From Reticulitermes lucifugus (taxonomy: Eukaryota > Arthropoda > Insecta > Blattodea > Rhinotermitidae): DNA of 33,613 nt. Both the position numbers and the translations under genes were made by a program. Below, piece by piece: positions 1-11,056 of the stretch. The DNA is taken from contig JAKCWW010002848.1 in assembly GCA_026260175.1 (NCBI GenBank), positions 1 through 33,613 of the forward strand, given 5' to 3'. The notes beneath the pieces are model-generated. The model saw only the letters and a program-made list of their open reading frames with translations, had not been told where the DNA came from and ran no database searches. Within the stretch, counting starts at the first letter, position 1. The number at the start of each line of letters is the position of its first letter.

Positions 1-29
1 TCCTAATGGCCGAGTACTACCCATTCCAA

Positions 30-240
30 AAACACTTGGTTCCCGTGCCCCACCCTTTATTAATGCAGAATGACTTGGTGAGGTTGTAGGAGGAAAAGCG
101 GGCATGCCCTAATTTTTGGTTACTCCCTCTAAATTTTCTGGAGATACTGAGTAAAATCGTGAAAACCCTCAGCCAAGGTGACAGGTTCACTTGAACCCGG
201 GACTTCCTGAGTACGAAGTGATGCTACACGCTCGATCTTA
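30..240 (-). repeat. SINE family C, degenerate copy
   Basis: Read on the minus strand, a tRNA-like head with CGGGTTCAAGTG (around 190-205) is followed by the body phrase TTTTACTCAGTATCTCCAG. The copies at 4835, 14725 and 22595 share this layout, and the 4835 copy has TTTACTCAGTACCTCCAG. The boundaries are approximate and I could not find the 3' end. Confidence 0.5.
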
Positions 241-347
241 AGGTTCGGTCCTTGAGACTACGTAGAGTCGAATGCTAAATGACCAGGCGGGGTTCGGAGT
301 GGACAGGCCTACCGCCGAATATGGGACAGATCGAAGACAGCCATAAT

Positions 348-572
348 ATCAGGACCTGAGAAGCAGAAGGGTATAAATATCTGAGATAATACATCACTTT
401 TCTTAGAATTTCAAGCTCTTTCAGATGCAGATGGTTGTTAAGTCCAAATATTGTCCCAGTGTTGCTGGACCAAGTACTAAAGAACAGTAAGCCACATATT
501 GGTCTAAGAAAAAAGGTGGATTACCTCAAATATATAATTGGACTTACACCCTTCTGCTTCTCAGGTCCAGAT
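348..572. mobile_element. MITE with 21-bp perfect terminal inverted repeats
   Basis: GGACCTGAGAAGCAGAAGGG and one more base (352-372) are repeated exactly in inverted orientation at 548-568. The match extends outward to 348 and 572 with one mismatch. The element is flanked by ATAAT at 343-347 and 573-577, a likely 5-bp target duplication, although the AT-rich flanks make its exact length uncertain. The inside has no ORF, so it is a non-autonomous DNA transposon. I cannot name the superfamily. Confidence 0.7.
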
Positions 573-1111
573 ATAATCATCAACACGGTAACAGCGTGAA
601 AATTTGAGGTTATATCTGCCACAGAACGAAAAAGTAACCCGCTTTTGAATCAGCCCTCATTTGAAATAGATGAAAGCAGCAGGCCAAGGCGCTGCTCAAT
701 TTCACGCCACAATGGGATCACGTGTCATTCTAATGGGTGTGGTGGCCTAATGTCAGGAGCGCTAGAATGAAAAGCTTTCCTGCACAAATAAACCTTGAGT
801 AAGAATGTTAATTCTTCGCATGAACACTATGTTCTGGCATCATTATACGAGGTAAGGCGTGGCTGTCACAAACAGTTCGCACGCGTCGCCATTTCAGAAA
901 AACAAATAGTGAATCTAGTACTGTTACGAGTGGATTTTATTATGACGTCAAAAACAATTCAATCTCTGATATAAGATCCTTTCAGTTCTTAATGGCATGC
1001 AGGTTGTGCTACACATTTGTATTTGCTGTTACCAAATACTTGGTCAATTATGAAGCCCACCTAGAACTGGGTCACATATCTGCATCTAGGGGCTTAATGT
1101 TGGATAAATAA
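573..1111. other. No gene seen
   Basis: Stop-rich AT-rich DNA with no splice-framed exon or clear repeat structure that I can support. Confidence 0.4.
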
Positions 1112-1260
1112 ATCTTCTTCTTCTTCTTCTTCCATGGCGTTACAGCCCGGGGTGGGCCAGAGCCTCCTTCTTTTGGGATTTCATCCCGAAGGTTTCCTGG
1201 TCGATAAGTGTGCATTCTGTAGTGACTGACCGGCTCACTGCCCGCACAAGTTTTTGCTCA
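1112..1260 (-). repeat. SINE family D, 3' part with (AAG)n tail
   Basis: A (TTC)n tract at 1112-1131 (AAG on the minus strand) is followed by GGGGTGGGCCAGAGCCTCC, matching CTAGTGGGCCAGGGCTTCC in the copy at 8983-9243. The tail at the left end sets the element on the minus strand. The head is not clearly preserved, so the right boundary is a guess. The reading frames across it are by-products of the repeat. Confidence 0.5.
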
Positions 1261-1814
1261 ATCATGATGAGACTGCCAGAGCCATCTGGCAGGCAGTCAG
1301 GAGACTTGGGTGAGAAATGGCCGCTTGAATTTTGCTTACGGACACTACTAGTTTGGATAGATAAATCACTTGAATGAAAAGAACAAAGGAATGTGCACAA
1401 AATCTTGGTTATGAAAGCTATCTCTGCCACTTGAAGGGGTAAGACGATGAGAAGGTAACATTACGGTAAATCTTGGGGACTCGGCTCAAAAGACGTCTTT
1501 GGTACTGGCGTGTTGAACCTTGGGCCCAGCCACCATGCAGCACCACAGCTGTCGGCTGAAAGAAGCTGATTTGTATCATTGTGTGAAAATTAATTACAGT
1601 CAGCACACAAAGGAGATGAGGTAAAGCTCCGTACATCCCGTACAACTCAAATTCTTTGTTTATTTTACGACGATTTTTACTGCACACATGTACTAGTATC
1701 ATACGGGTCTATGTGGCAATCAGCGACCGTTGTATATCTCGGTACTTTGGCTGATAACACTGGGGGAAACCATCAAAAGCATCAGCGACGTCAGATTTTC
1801 AAACATTCCGGTCT

Positions 1815-1850
1815 CATCCACGGGATTCAAACCCCGGTCATGCTATCATA
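1815..1850 (-). repeat. tRNA-like B box, SINE fragment
   Basis: The minus strand reads GGGGTTTGAATCCCGTGG, a near-match to the pol III B box. No A box is convincing, so this is probably the remnant of a tRNA-derived SINE. Confidence 0.35.
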
Positions 1851-3040
1851 GGAAATAAATTTTAAAATTTTTGGAAATCATAAAACATGGCTACGTCAAA
1901 TCATTATACACGCGTTTATTTGTCTGCTGGATTGAGACGCCCAATGAATTAAGAACTCGTTTGTTTGATTGTTACCGGGGGCTGCTGCGTATCTGAACAG
2001 AAGAGCATCGCAATGCGTCAATAAACGCAGACCAGGTCATGATAATGATCATAATGGCTGCATTCTGGTGGCAGTTATAACAACTAGTCACCTACATTTT
2101 TCAGCGGTCGCTACACTTTAACGGACTTTTTACTTCGGATTTTCTTGTCACCGATTATTCCACGTACTTCTGTTCCACACACGTTACGGCAAACCTCAAA
2201 TGTTTTAAATGCATTCTGAAATCATTTGTAGAGCTTTTGCAATGATAAACAGCAAAAATGCACCTATCAGCTTCGCCGTGTCTGTCTGTAAAAACACCAG
2301 AACAGATGGATGGATTTTAATGAAATGAATGTAATGAGCTAAATATTTATCGGAGTGGAAAATATTTTGATCATCAAGTTGTTTAGAGAAATGAATCACG
2401 CGCTTTATGTCGAATAAAATTTTCCTTCAGTCTCCGCCGCTTTCGAGACAACTAAAAAGAAGTGAGCAAAGGCGCCACAATTGTTACGCGTTGCGTCCAT
2501 TTCGTAAATTTTTAATACAAGACGAATGTCAATTTACCTGCTCTGTCCGTACACCCTTATCTGCTTTACGATCTACATGTATTTAACTTCACTGCCAAGA
2601 AATTACATCCATGTGTACCAATTTTACGGAATTGTTCCTTACAGTTTAAAGGCTCTCATTTAACTTCTAAATGGCTGAAAGCTTTCGTACCTCCAACACA
2701 AAATGACAGTGTCTTTCACGCTCCACTTCTGCCATCACTGCAGCTCTTCAATCGCAATGTCTGTTGTTCGTCACGCATTCTGTTGGCCAAAACCCGAACC
2801 ACTCCGTTATTAAAGTCGCAAAGCATACAAACGAAATAGAAACCGTGTACAGAAATCACGACCTGTCTCACGCCATGCGGCTGCTGTTTACGTACAGCCA
2901 TATCGAGGGTGATAAATTGTGTCTGCAGGGCTGAGGAAAACAAAGACAACCTTAAACAGGATTCAAATGTCTTGGCGATACTCAAAAAAAGGGCCTTCCG
3001 AATGCATTTCAATCTTGTCGACTGCCAGGGTCCGGGATTT
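1851..3040. other. No gene supported
   Basis: Several short overlapping reading frames on both strands occur near 2700-3300, but none has splice signals, coding bias or a recognisable motif. This may be decayed repeat sequence. Confidence 0.35.
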
Positions 3041-3048
3041 CCCCTACA

Positions 3049-3058
3049 GTCACGTGAC
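3049..3058. promoter_or_regulatory. Perfect CLEAR-type E-box GTCACGTGAC
   Basis: GTCACGTGAC lies within the 12-bp palindrome AGTCACGTGACT (3048-3059). This is the ideal binding site for MITF/TFEB and related bHLH-zip factors. It lies in the presumed ERG intron. Function is inferred from the motif only. Confidence 0.35.
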
Positions 3059-3060
3059 TT

Positions 3061-4830
3061 TCTTCTCGTTGCTTGCAGACCAACCTATCACTGTGGTACG
3101 CTGTCGTCAGAGAAGAAAGGCCGCCCCTTTCTATGCCGGCTGACTGCACCACATTACGCAACTGTTTATTACAGACAGGAGTGCCAACCATCCGGCATCT
3201 CTGCATTATGGCAGCTATTTGTGTAGCGAATAACAATGTGGCGTCACGAATTCCGGGTATTAACAATCCCCGACACAAGTTATCCATATTCCATAAACGC
3301 TTTCCAAATCTCAAGTTATCTGTTCTGGGTAGTACAAACCAAGTTCACTTCCTCTCTGATAAGCTCATTATAAAAGTGTCTTATTTCGACTGCCCTCTGT
3401 CATGATGAACTTCGGAGAAACTTAAAGTGTTGGCCGCCATGGACACACCCACAAAAAAAAAATAATCTGTTAGGCTTCGAGGTTTTGTCACTATTGAAAA
3501 TAATCAGCTTCCTTAACATTCTGTTTCTCAATTACTTTATTTACGTGCGACGCCGTCAGTTGTGCCCAAGACCTTCGGCGCACCCAAGACATTTTATAGC
3601 CTCAAACCAAGGGACTCCCTGTTTCTATGACCCTCATATAAAGTTGACCTGCCAAACAGACGCGCACCCAGAAATTTTCACTAGGTGGGGAGGAGGGCTG
3701 ACCCTGAGGCTATGTATAAATTATGTTTGATTTTAAACACATATTATAAAAATGTCATAAATATAACTGTAACATAAATTGTTTTCAATTGCATTTATAT
3801 ACATATAAATAAACATGTTCCATGACTCACGTAATTTAAATTACATGGTCCTATCTTCTTGGTTTTTTTAAGTTCATCTACGACTTCCCAAGTTTTCTAT
3901 TTTAATCTTCAAAATTCCAACATACTACTCAACAGCCGATTTCAGTGGCTGATTTCTGCTGAAAGGCAAATCACGTAAAACGTTTATATCATCGTATCTT
4001 AAAAATCTGGTTTTTTTTAATTTTCGATTTGGGGGGTTGGCAGCAGCATGGCAGCCCCCCCCCCACCTTCTTTATGCGCGACTGCTTCCAAACAGAATAA
4101 ATTCATAGAAAAAAAATACATTGCGGCCCACGGAATCGTACAGGCGTTATAATTAACAGGCCTCTTACGGTCTTCTACGATGTTGCATCACGTAGACAGA
4201 TATAAACGTTTCGGAGGAACCTGCTGTCTCCATAAGACAGAGGCACTCCTGCCATCTGTTAGTAGCGACAGATACTGCTATCGATCCCTGAACGCTTTGT
4301 GTGTTGTTTCGCAACACCACAAGGAACAAATACGCAGGAAACACAACAAACCGAGTTGTCTTGGTGGATTACAGGACATCATTTCGTGTCTACGAGCTAT
4401 AAGGTCAAAAACTAAGGGTGTTTTATAAGGTGATAGTTTAGTAATACAAAAGCGAGCCATTTCCCGAGGAAAGTCGTTGGCGGCTGACGATGTATCACCG
4501 CGCCCATTAGCTCGGCTTTGTCCGTTCGGAAGTAGCACTCTGCGAAAATCTTTCTTGGCCTGGACTGCGAAAGACAAACAACCTTGAAAAGAAATAAATG
4601 CTGTGTTCCGTACGCCAAATAACATTCAAATAACAATGATCTATTTCCGATGCTGTTCTCAAGGAATAGCTTCAAAAGGTGCCTGTTTCCTACCCCACGT
4701 CTGTTTGCATGTAACAGCTTGAGAACCAATACACGAATTTTCATCAGATATAACATTGGTGGGTTTTACTGTAAACTGCACGTTCCAATTTTTGGTTAGA
4801 ATAGGAAAAAAATTAAAAAAAAACTATACA
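3061..4830. other. Gene-free stretch with homopolymers
   Basis: No exon or repeat family is recognised here. There is a C-run near 4056-4065 and several A/T runs, and the region is otherwise unremarkable. Confidence 0.35.
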
Positions 4831-4834
4831 TGAA

Positions 4835-5085
4835 AGAGCTAAAAATACTGCCTCGCAGTTGTGAGGTACCCGGTTCAAATCTCTTCCCGAAGATCGACTA
4901 CCATAAGCTAAACCTTTTCGTGGCTTTACTCAGTACCTCCAGGCAAATACCGGACACTAATCCAAATTCGATCACAACCGCTTCATTCCAAGCAATTTTC
5001 AATGCATTCCTCATTAACCATCCTCTCATTCAACAGCATATATCATTAGCTACTCCCGACATCGGTAAATAAACCATACAAAATA
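4835..5085 (+). repeat. SINE family C copy
   Basis: A tRNA-like head contains the B box CCGGTTCAAATCTCTTCCCG (4870-4889). The body has TTTACTCAGTACCTCCAG followed by a series of ATTC/CATTC phrases, and the end reads GACATCGGTAAATAAA. The 14725 and 22595 copies share this order and end similarly at CGTTAAA. The head is degenerate. Confidence 0.6.
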
Positions 5086-5139
5086 ACAGTGAATAATGTG
5101 TTAAGAAAAAAAGTACTCCAACTTCGCTCTTTCTCTCTT

Positions 5140-5330
5140 TAAACGAAGATTCAGACTCAGATCTGCGCTCTTTTGGGTCTAAGACGGACTGCTTGACCCT
5201 TGAAGATGGGACCGATAAGTTGTCCCGAAACGTCGGTACGAAACTACCATTCTACGTTGCGTAAAATCCCAAAAGAGAGCAGATCTCCTTTACACCTCGG
5301 CGGAAGCCTGAAATCACGCAAGATTCAGTC
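5140..5330 (+). repeat. Foldback repeat family E, copy 1
   Basis: AGATCTGCGCTCTTTTGGG (5159-5177) is inverted at 5268-5286 with one mismatch in 19, forming a stem around about 90 nt. The loop and right flank contain TGTCCCGAAACGTCGG and CGGCGGAAGCCTGAAATC, both shared with the copy at 9835-10050. The short ORF across it is a by-product of the repeat. Confidence 0.65.
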
Positions 5331-6775
5331 TGCGAAATTACACCACTACGGCAGCAGGCCTACTGCCAACACAACTCAACAACTCAAAGCCGTAGTGTGG
5401 TCGATACACATAAAAATCGTAAATGTTGTGACGGTATATAACTGAAGGATCGCCAGCCGAACCCACCACTATAACTGCGACATGCGTTTATCCTTCTGAA
5501 GCCTGATGTTATCTAATTTTAACAACTCAGTTCCTACCTCACAGCGAAAACATATGCACTTTAGCCGCCCAAAGTATCAGAGCAGGCACGCAGCCATAGT
5601 CTGCTAGGCGATCGTTTGATTAAATACGACGGCTGCAAAAATACACAAAACGCTAAGTTTCTCACAACCATATGATACGATCTTATCCAATCGAATGATT
5701 CTATTTATAAGTCGTTGTCTTTAAGCCGTATTCACAGTTCGTTTTGAAGAGTTTCGGGGGCCGCCAAAAAGAAAAATTCTGATGGTTCACATGTGGCCCA
5801 TGGACCGCCAGTTTCATATGCCTCGCATGGAGTGATAATATGACGAGCGAATTACGGACTGGCAAAGATGCGTAAACAAATGGTCATGACTATTACTATT
5901 CAACATTTCCGTGAAGCGACATAGGGAAACCACCCAAAAAATCCGTGAAAACCCCGAACAATTCGAACGACACTTTCCTTTCAAGTTATCTGTCTAAAAT
6001 TAGATGCGGTGGCTAAAACATCCACATCAGCCTGCTCTACTGTCATTCTGTGTATGGTACCGCAGTGACGCATGCAAGAGCCCAAAACACGATAAAACTA
6101 GTAACAAAATTGACATCTACAGTTCATGCACTTCTTTTATTTGTCATGTCCTTCTGTCCGTCTACAACTTCGAAAGACGCAGTGACTTTCGTGTGTATAA
6201 ATTTCCCTGTTTATGATCGCATCCGTCTACACTGGTTTTCAGAAGCTCGGATGTTCTGAAAGGCCACAAACTGTCGCTTCCGTTAGCCTTACAGCAAATG
6301 AGTAGCTATGTTGTAGCAACACAACACTGTTGAGAACAGACATCGGGTCGCGTTCCTTTGCATAATGCAGGCACATCGACCATGCCAAGTGGGTCACGAC
6401 CCGGGTTTGATATATAGGTATTAGCATCCTCAGCGTTGCTACTTCATACATGGCCTACTGACACATGTTCCTTGTATATACAAAGATGTACTTGCGAACT
6501 GTACAGACTGTATATTATTTAACAAGTTAGGAAAGGTACACAGGACGCGTTCGCTGTTATTGTCCTTGCAAGTTTTCCCTAATTTTAGCAACAGTCTGTT
6601 CCGCTATCCTCAACAGATTTGGGGTCGATCATGCTCGATTGTGATGTTTATATCGTCAACTGCTTCTTCTGATTCAGCTCGCACCTCACAGACAAAATGG
6701 TCTGTCTCAGTTGTTAGATTTATATCGTCGACTGTTCCTTCGGCCTAAGCTTGTACCTAACAAAGACCACGACAG
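5331..6775. other. No gene seen
   Basis: AT-rich and stop-rich in all frames, with no exon signals or repeats that I could relate to others in the window. Confidence 0.4.
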
Positions 6776-6784
6776 GTCTTCATG

Positions 6785-7066
6785 TGGTGGCCAGGATAGC
6801 GTAGTCAGCACAGCGACTCGCTATGGGCTGGACAGTCCGGGGTTCGGTCTCCGGTGGGGGCGAGATTTTCCCTGACCGTCTAGACCGGCCCCAAGGCCCA
6901 CCAGCCTCCCGTACAATAGGTAGCGGGTCTCTTTCCGGAGGGGTACAGCGGCCAGGGGCGTTAACCACCCACCCCATCTAGCGCCGAGGTTAAAGAAATA
7001 TTAGAGCTATAACTCTACCCCCGTCTGGGCCTTCATGGCCCGTTATAGGGCAAAATTTACCTTTAA
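6785..7066 (+). repeat. SINE family A, full copy with target duplication
   Basis: This tRNA-derived SINE has A-box-like GGATAGCGTAGTCAGCA near 6794 and B box GGGGTTCGGTCTCC near 6838. The body, CCACCCACCCCATCTAGCG, ends in GGCCTTCATGGCCCGTTATAG. The direct repeat GTCTTCATG at 6776-6784 and 7067-7075 is a plausible target-site duplication, which sets the length at about 282 bp. It should be transcribed by pol III and mobilised by a LINE in trans. It shares its order with the copies at 8718 and 19101. Confidence 0.85.
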
Positions 7067-7075
7067 GTCTTCATG

Positions 7076-7240
7076 CAAATTATCTCTTATTTTGTCAGAT
7101 TTTAACCAAACTTGAATCTGGTTGGCGTATTTTAGTAAAACCTCCAATATAAAATTTCACGAAAATCTTTCCAGTGGGAGCCAAGGCGTTCCATAAGGAC
7201 GGGCGGATAGGCGGAGAGACAGACAAAATAAAGTTAACAG
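7076..7240. repeat. Unclassified interspersed repeat ending in GGCGG/GACAGAC
   Basis: Sequence with AAATTTCACGAAAATC and an end reading GGGCGGATAGGCGGAGAGACAGAC. Similar phrases (TTTTCACGAAA, GGGCGGGCGGTCAGAC) close the repeat at 19690-20100. I infer a shared repeat family of unknown class. Confidence 0.35.
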
Positions 7241-7289
7241 TAAAAAAGTGAAAGTACTTTTCTAACCAATGCTTCCCTACTTCCGCAGG

Positions 7290-7530
7290 AGTACCGCTTT
7301 TTGAGAGTTTCCCAGGCTTTGTCCTTCTGTCCTCTTAAGAACAACATGTACATGCAGATGCATTTGGAGCAATGGTGGGATGATATTGACGGAGGAAAAC
7401 CGAAGCACTCGGAGAAAAATCTGTCCCAGTGCCATTTTCTCAACCACAAATTTCACATGGACTGACCTGGGATCGAACCCGGGCTCCGTTGTAAGTGGCC
7501 GACGACTAAAAGCCTAAGCAACTGCCTTGC
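7290..7530 (-). repeat. SINE family B copy
   Basis: On the minus strand a tRNA-like head carries the B box CCCGGGTTCGATCCCAGGTC (around 7467-7486). The body contains GGCACTGGGACAGATTTTTC and CTCCGAGTGCTTCGGTTTTC. The copy at 25740-25945 has the same elements in the same order. The ends are approximate. Confidence 0.7.
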
Positions 7531-8049
7531 CGTTCTTCGCAATTCTTATGCGTATTTAAATCCAGTTCCTACGTCGCAGTAAACACACTCTGTAATGACG
7601 AAGACCGACCAGTTAAAGTTGTTTCGACAAATAATCCTTGTTTATTGGGTCAATAATATGAAACATACACGCAAATACACTGTATGGGCAAAATGCACAG
7701 TCGGTTAGTGTTACAGCATGCGGTACATATATTTGTTGTTACCACTGTGCTTTAAAAAGACAACATGCTGCGTTAACCTGATGAAGAGTAGGAAGCGGTC
7801 TATTCTGAATAAAACGATGAAGCTGAAAGAGAAACAGTGTGTATGCCCACACGAAAGGAGAGGCACTCCTCAAATACAACGCAAACATTCATATATATAT
7901 ATATAGGCCAGTAAGTGAAATACGTAATTTACAGACGCGTCCAAGAATACGTATCTGAAACTACCAAGATAGCTCAGTCAGGACCAGATCAGTTGTAACA
8001 ATGTATTTTCTTTGCGTGTGATATCCCGTTTTGTGCCAATGATATAAAT
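7531..8049. other. No gene; short AT microsatellite
   Basis: Contains an (AT)n run near 7890-7905 and a weak tRNA-like A-box phrase AGATAGCTCAGTCAGG near 7970. No coding evidence. Confidence 0.4.
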
Positions 8050-8194
8050 AAATAAAATCAATATCATTCTCAACACAACAATCTTTATTAGACAATAGAG
8101 TCTATCTGCCTACAGAAACATGTTACTCAATTATAAAGACTGATTCTATTGTCTAATGAAGACAGTTGTGTTGAGATTGACATTGATCTTATTT
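8050..8194. repeat. Long hairpin / MITE, 50-nt inverted arms
   Basis: The left arm at 8050-8099 and right arm at 8145-8194 are inverted copies with about 6 mismatches in 50 (88% identity), separated by a 45-nt spacer. A transcript would fold into a long stem. This is probably a small foldback DNA transposon. Source of hairpin siRNA or a miRNA-like precursor is a less likely alternative. Confidence 0.7.
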
Positions 8195-8350
8195 ACTGAT
8201 TTAATATCCCCCCACTTGTGTCTACCTGCGTCTTCAAATTCGTTTCTAACCTCCAGTTTTCCCAATTTCAATTTGACATTCATTTATGCCACCCTATGCG
8301 TGCTGCACGCCCAGTCCATCTGTTCCACTCTGATTTGAGCACACTAGTAA

Positions 8351-8431
8351 TACAGGGCATACACAAAAGAATGGTGCGGATTCCCTTTATTCACCATTGA
8401 AACCGCACCATTATTTTGTGTATACCCTGTA
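8351..8431. mobile_element. 81-bp palindromic MITE, TACAGGG termini
   Basis: Arms of 29 nt (8351-8379 and 8403-8431) are inverted copies with two mismatches. They start TACAGGG and end CCCTGTA. TA at both ends could be a mariner/Tc1-type TA duplication. It sits only about 155 bp from the previous foldback. It has no coding capacity. Confidence 0.7.
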
Positions 8432-8717
8432 TACAAGTCTTGAAGCTCCCTATCATGCAATTTTCTCCGAGCTCTTGTTACTGCCTTACTCTTAAGTACA
8501 AGTACTCTCCTCTACACCATCAGTCCCCCTAAAATAAACAATGAACTGGGGGAGGAACCTAAGGTAGATAAAAGAGTCGAACAGTTTAAGGCGATGGAAC
8601 AGCCATCGACAAGAAAAATGGCAGTGGATAATATGGAATTTATAAAACTGCGGATCGAAGACGATGGTATAATGATTATGGCTCGTGCATATATGAGGTT
8701 GCTTAACCCACGACGCA

Positions 8718-9265
8718 GGGCCGCAACAGCGTAGTCGGTATAGCGACTAGCTATGGGCTGGACGGTCCGGGGATCGAATTCCGGTAGGGGCGAATCATCC
8801 GCGCCCTTCCAGACCGGCCCTGGGTCCCACTCAGCCTCGTATACAATTGGTACCGAGTCATTCCAGGGGGTGAAGCGGCTGGGGCGTGGAGTTGACCACC
8901 CACTTCCATCTAGCAACGAGGTTAAAAAACAAAGAGTACAGCTATACATCTACTCCCCTTCTGGACCTTCATTGCAGGTTATTTTTTTCCTTCGCCAACA
9001 GCCCCTAGTGGGCCAGGGCTTCCTCTTTATCGAGGCTTCGCGATCACACTCAGTCACACCACACTCGTTAGGATTCCTCTGGACGAGTGATCAGCCCGAC
9101 GCAGAGACCTCTACCTGACAACACACAACACTCACAAGAGACAGGCATCCGTACCCCCGGCGGGATTTGAACACACAATCCCAGCAAGCGTGCGTCCGCA
9201 GACCCACGCCTTAGACCGCGCGGCCAATGGGTTCGGCTCATGTCAGGTTATAGGGTAACTTTATC
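8718..9265 (+). repeat. SINE family A copy, split by a SINE D insertion
   Basis: The head reads AACAGCGTAGTCGGTATAGC and the B-box region CCGGGGATCGAATTCCGG lies near 8767-8784. The body GACCACCCACTTCCATCTAGC runs to CTGGACCTTCATTGCAGGTTAT at 8982. The expected tail resumes at 9244 with CAGGTTATAGGGTAACTTT, so 8983-9243 interrupts the element. Reading frames in the region come from the SINE. Confidence 0.8.
8983..9243 (-). repeat. SINE family D, nested in SINE A
   Basis: Bounded by the 8-bp duplication CAGGTTAT (8975-8982 and 9244-9251). On the minus strand the tRNA-like head has A-box-like TGGCCGCGCGGTCTAAGGCG (about 9231-9212) and B box GTGTTCAAATCCCGCC (about 9175-9160). It ends at the left in a short A-rich tail (T-run 8983-8988 on plus). 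It therefore inserted after the host SINE A. Confidence 0.85.
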
Positions 9266-9834
9266 TTTACCCTTCTAATGCGTGACAACATAGAAACTGC
9301 ACAGTGACTGATAATTCTCCGTGTATCAAGTAACGAGTGTTTACAACACAAGTCCATTAGCTCGTCTTTTCATTACCCAGCATATTTCTTGCAGTGGCTA
9401 CAAACAGACAGCTTGCACGCAGCTGAAACTATTCACCTAACTTGTGCCTCTGTTTAAAAGCGATGTATATTTGTATGTTTGCTTTACGATGGAGAGACGC
9501 TATTACGAATTTGAAGTAACGTGCTAGTCCCAAATTTATACCTCAAACGAAGCAGGAAGTATAAAATTGCCTGTGATTCGTATTCAGTAGTGCCAAAGTA
9601 ATACCTCAGGTTCCCTTCTTACCACCTATTGTTAGCATGCTGAATTTCATTTGTTACTCTGTTGTCAAGTAAACGTCACTCGCGCCGTTCGATGTGACAA
9701 GCCTTCCTGCGACAGACACAAGGAAATGACCATAGTACGCATGCGCAAAGGACACGCTCTTTATTTGAACATTCCAGTCTTCTGCGATATGACGTCGTAT
9801 ATACTGTTGAAGCAACCATTCTTCATTTACATTA
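9266..9834. other. No gene seen
   Basis: No exon, repeat relationship or structured element could be supported in this stretch. Confidence 0.4.
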
Positions 9835-10050
9835 TGGACCGGGATTTCAGGCTTCCGCCGCGGTGCAGGTGAGATCTGCGCTCTTCTGGGATGTTGCTCG
9901 CCATTGCTTGGCAGTTTGTTATATACGTTTCGGGACAAGCAGTCTTGTTTCGGGACACCGTATAGGTCCTATCTTTAAAGAGTGTCCCGAAACGTCGGTA
10001 ACAAACCACCAATCTACGCCGCGCAACACCTCAGAAGACCGACAACCTCA
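9835..10050. repeat. Foldback repeat family E, copy 2
   Basis: Arms at 9883-9937 and 9983-10037 are inverted copies matching at 43 of 55 positions, with GTTTCGGGACA at the inner ends. The outer left flank (CAGGCTTCCGCCGCGGTG, AGATCTGCGCTCTTCTGGG) matches, in part inverted, the copy at 5140-5330. The short ORFs on both strands are mirror products of the inverted arms. Confidence 0.7.
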
Positions 10051-11020
10051 TTACTAAGCGGTCGCTGATCAGTGACAATATAAATAAAGAGTGGGAATAA
10101 ATACGCAATATTACATCTACGGCCGCATTTGAAGCAAAAGTAAATGCTGTAGGCTATTTATGCTGTCGCTCGAGATTTATGGTTTTGGTATTCGCAGAGT
10201 CATGGATATTATCTTGATAGCCAGAAATGTCACAGGAGCGTCGTGGTGTCTCATATGTCTACTACAAAGTCAGGATTATTTGTTGTTCGTTTCTTCCAGA
10301 AGGTGGCAGACACGGGTATGATTTATTGCAGTAACGGTACTACTGCTGTCTTCAAAGTGACAGCACGGGGTATACAGTGTTCGTTCGGCGGATAATATCA
10401 TGGCTTTGGTGCCGAAAACTAACGAGCAATTATCAGGGATGAACTTCATGTTGTCAGAGATTACGGGGCATAAAAATGAAGATTCAAGTTTGCTGGGATG
10501 TTCCGTCGCGTTGACTGGTAAATAGTTACACCAACCTTCCCTGTACAAATGTAATTGAGATAGAAAATAACGGAAAATACCTATTTAAAACTAGTTGTAG
10601 ATGGGAAAGCTAAGTCCGTATGGCACTGCCTTTATATGAGGTTCAGGAAAACAAAACATGAAAATAATTTTGGGACGACAAGTGAAAAGATTGTGTCAGT
10701 AACGTATTAACATTAGTGCAAAATATGTGTGGAAGAATTAGAAGACAGACCAATGTAAGTACCTAAGATAAAAAACATCTGAGTCCCATAAAAACCCGGT
10801 GTTACAGTTACACGTAAATGCCCACTACTCGTACAACCCAATAATTTATCATTATGATTATTGTTAGTATATCATTATACAAGTGTGTCGAAAGACCGTA
10901 GCGCCTTCATGCTCAGGATCACGAGGTCCCGGAAGAGTGGCAGTGTTCAGTATATCAACATGGAGGAACTGGAGATATAGCACATGGATTTCCTCAAATC
11001 AATTGCTGGATATACTTATA
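10051..11020. other. No gene seen
   Basis: AT-rich, no supportable exon or repeat family. Confidence 0.4.
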
Positions 11021-11056
11021 CATACATATATATATATTGTGTGTGTGTGTGTGTGT
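11021..11056. repeat. Compound (TA)n(TG)n microsatellite
   Basis: About 7 TA repeats are followed by about 9 TG repeats. Confidence 0.9.

Noticed and set aside
2716..3405. Several overlapping ORFs of about 100 codons on both strands
   Set aside because: No domain, coding bias or splice signals; open frames on both strands at once suggest chance or repeat sequence.
8512..9118. ORFs of 145 and 121 codons on opposite strands
   Set aside because: Both run through the SINE A and SINE D copies and are by-products of repeat sequence.
9654..10012. Arg/Pro-rich ORFs on both strands
   Set aside because: They arise from the inverted arms of foldback family E, which yield mirror-like frames.
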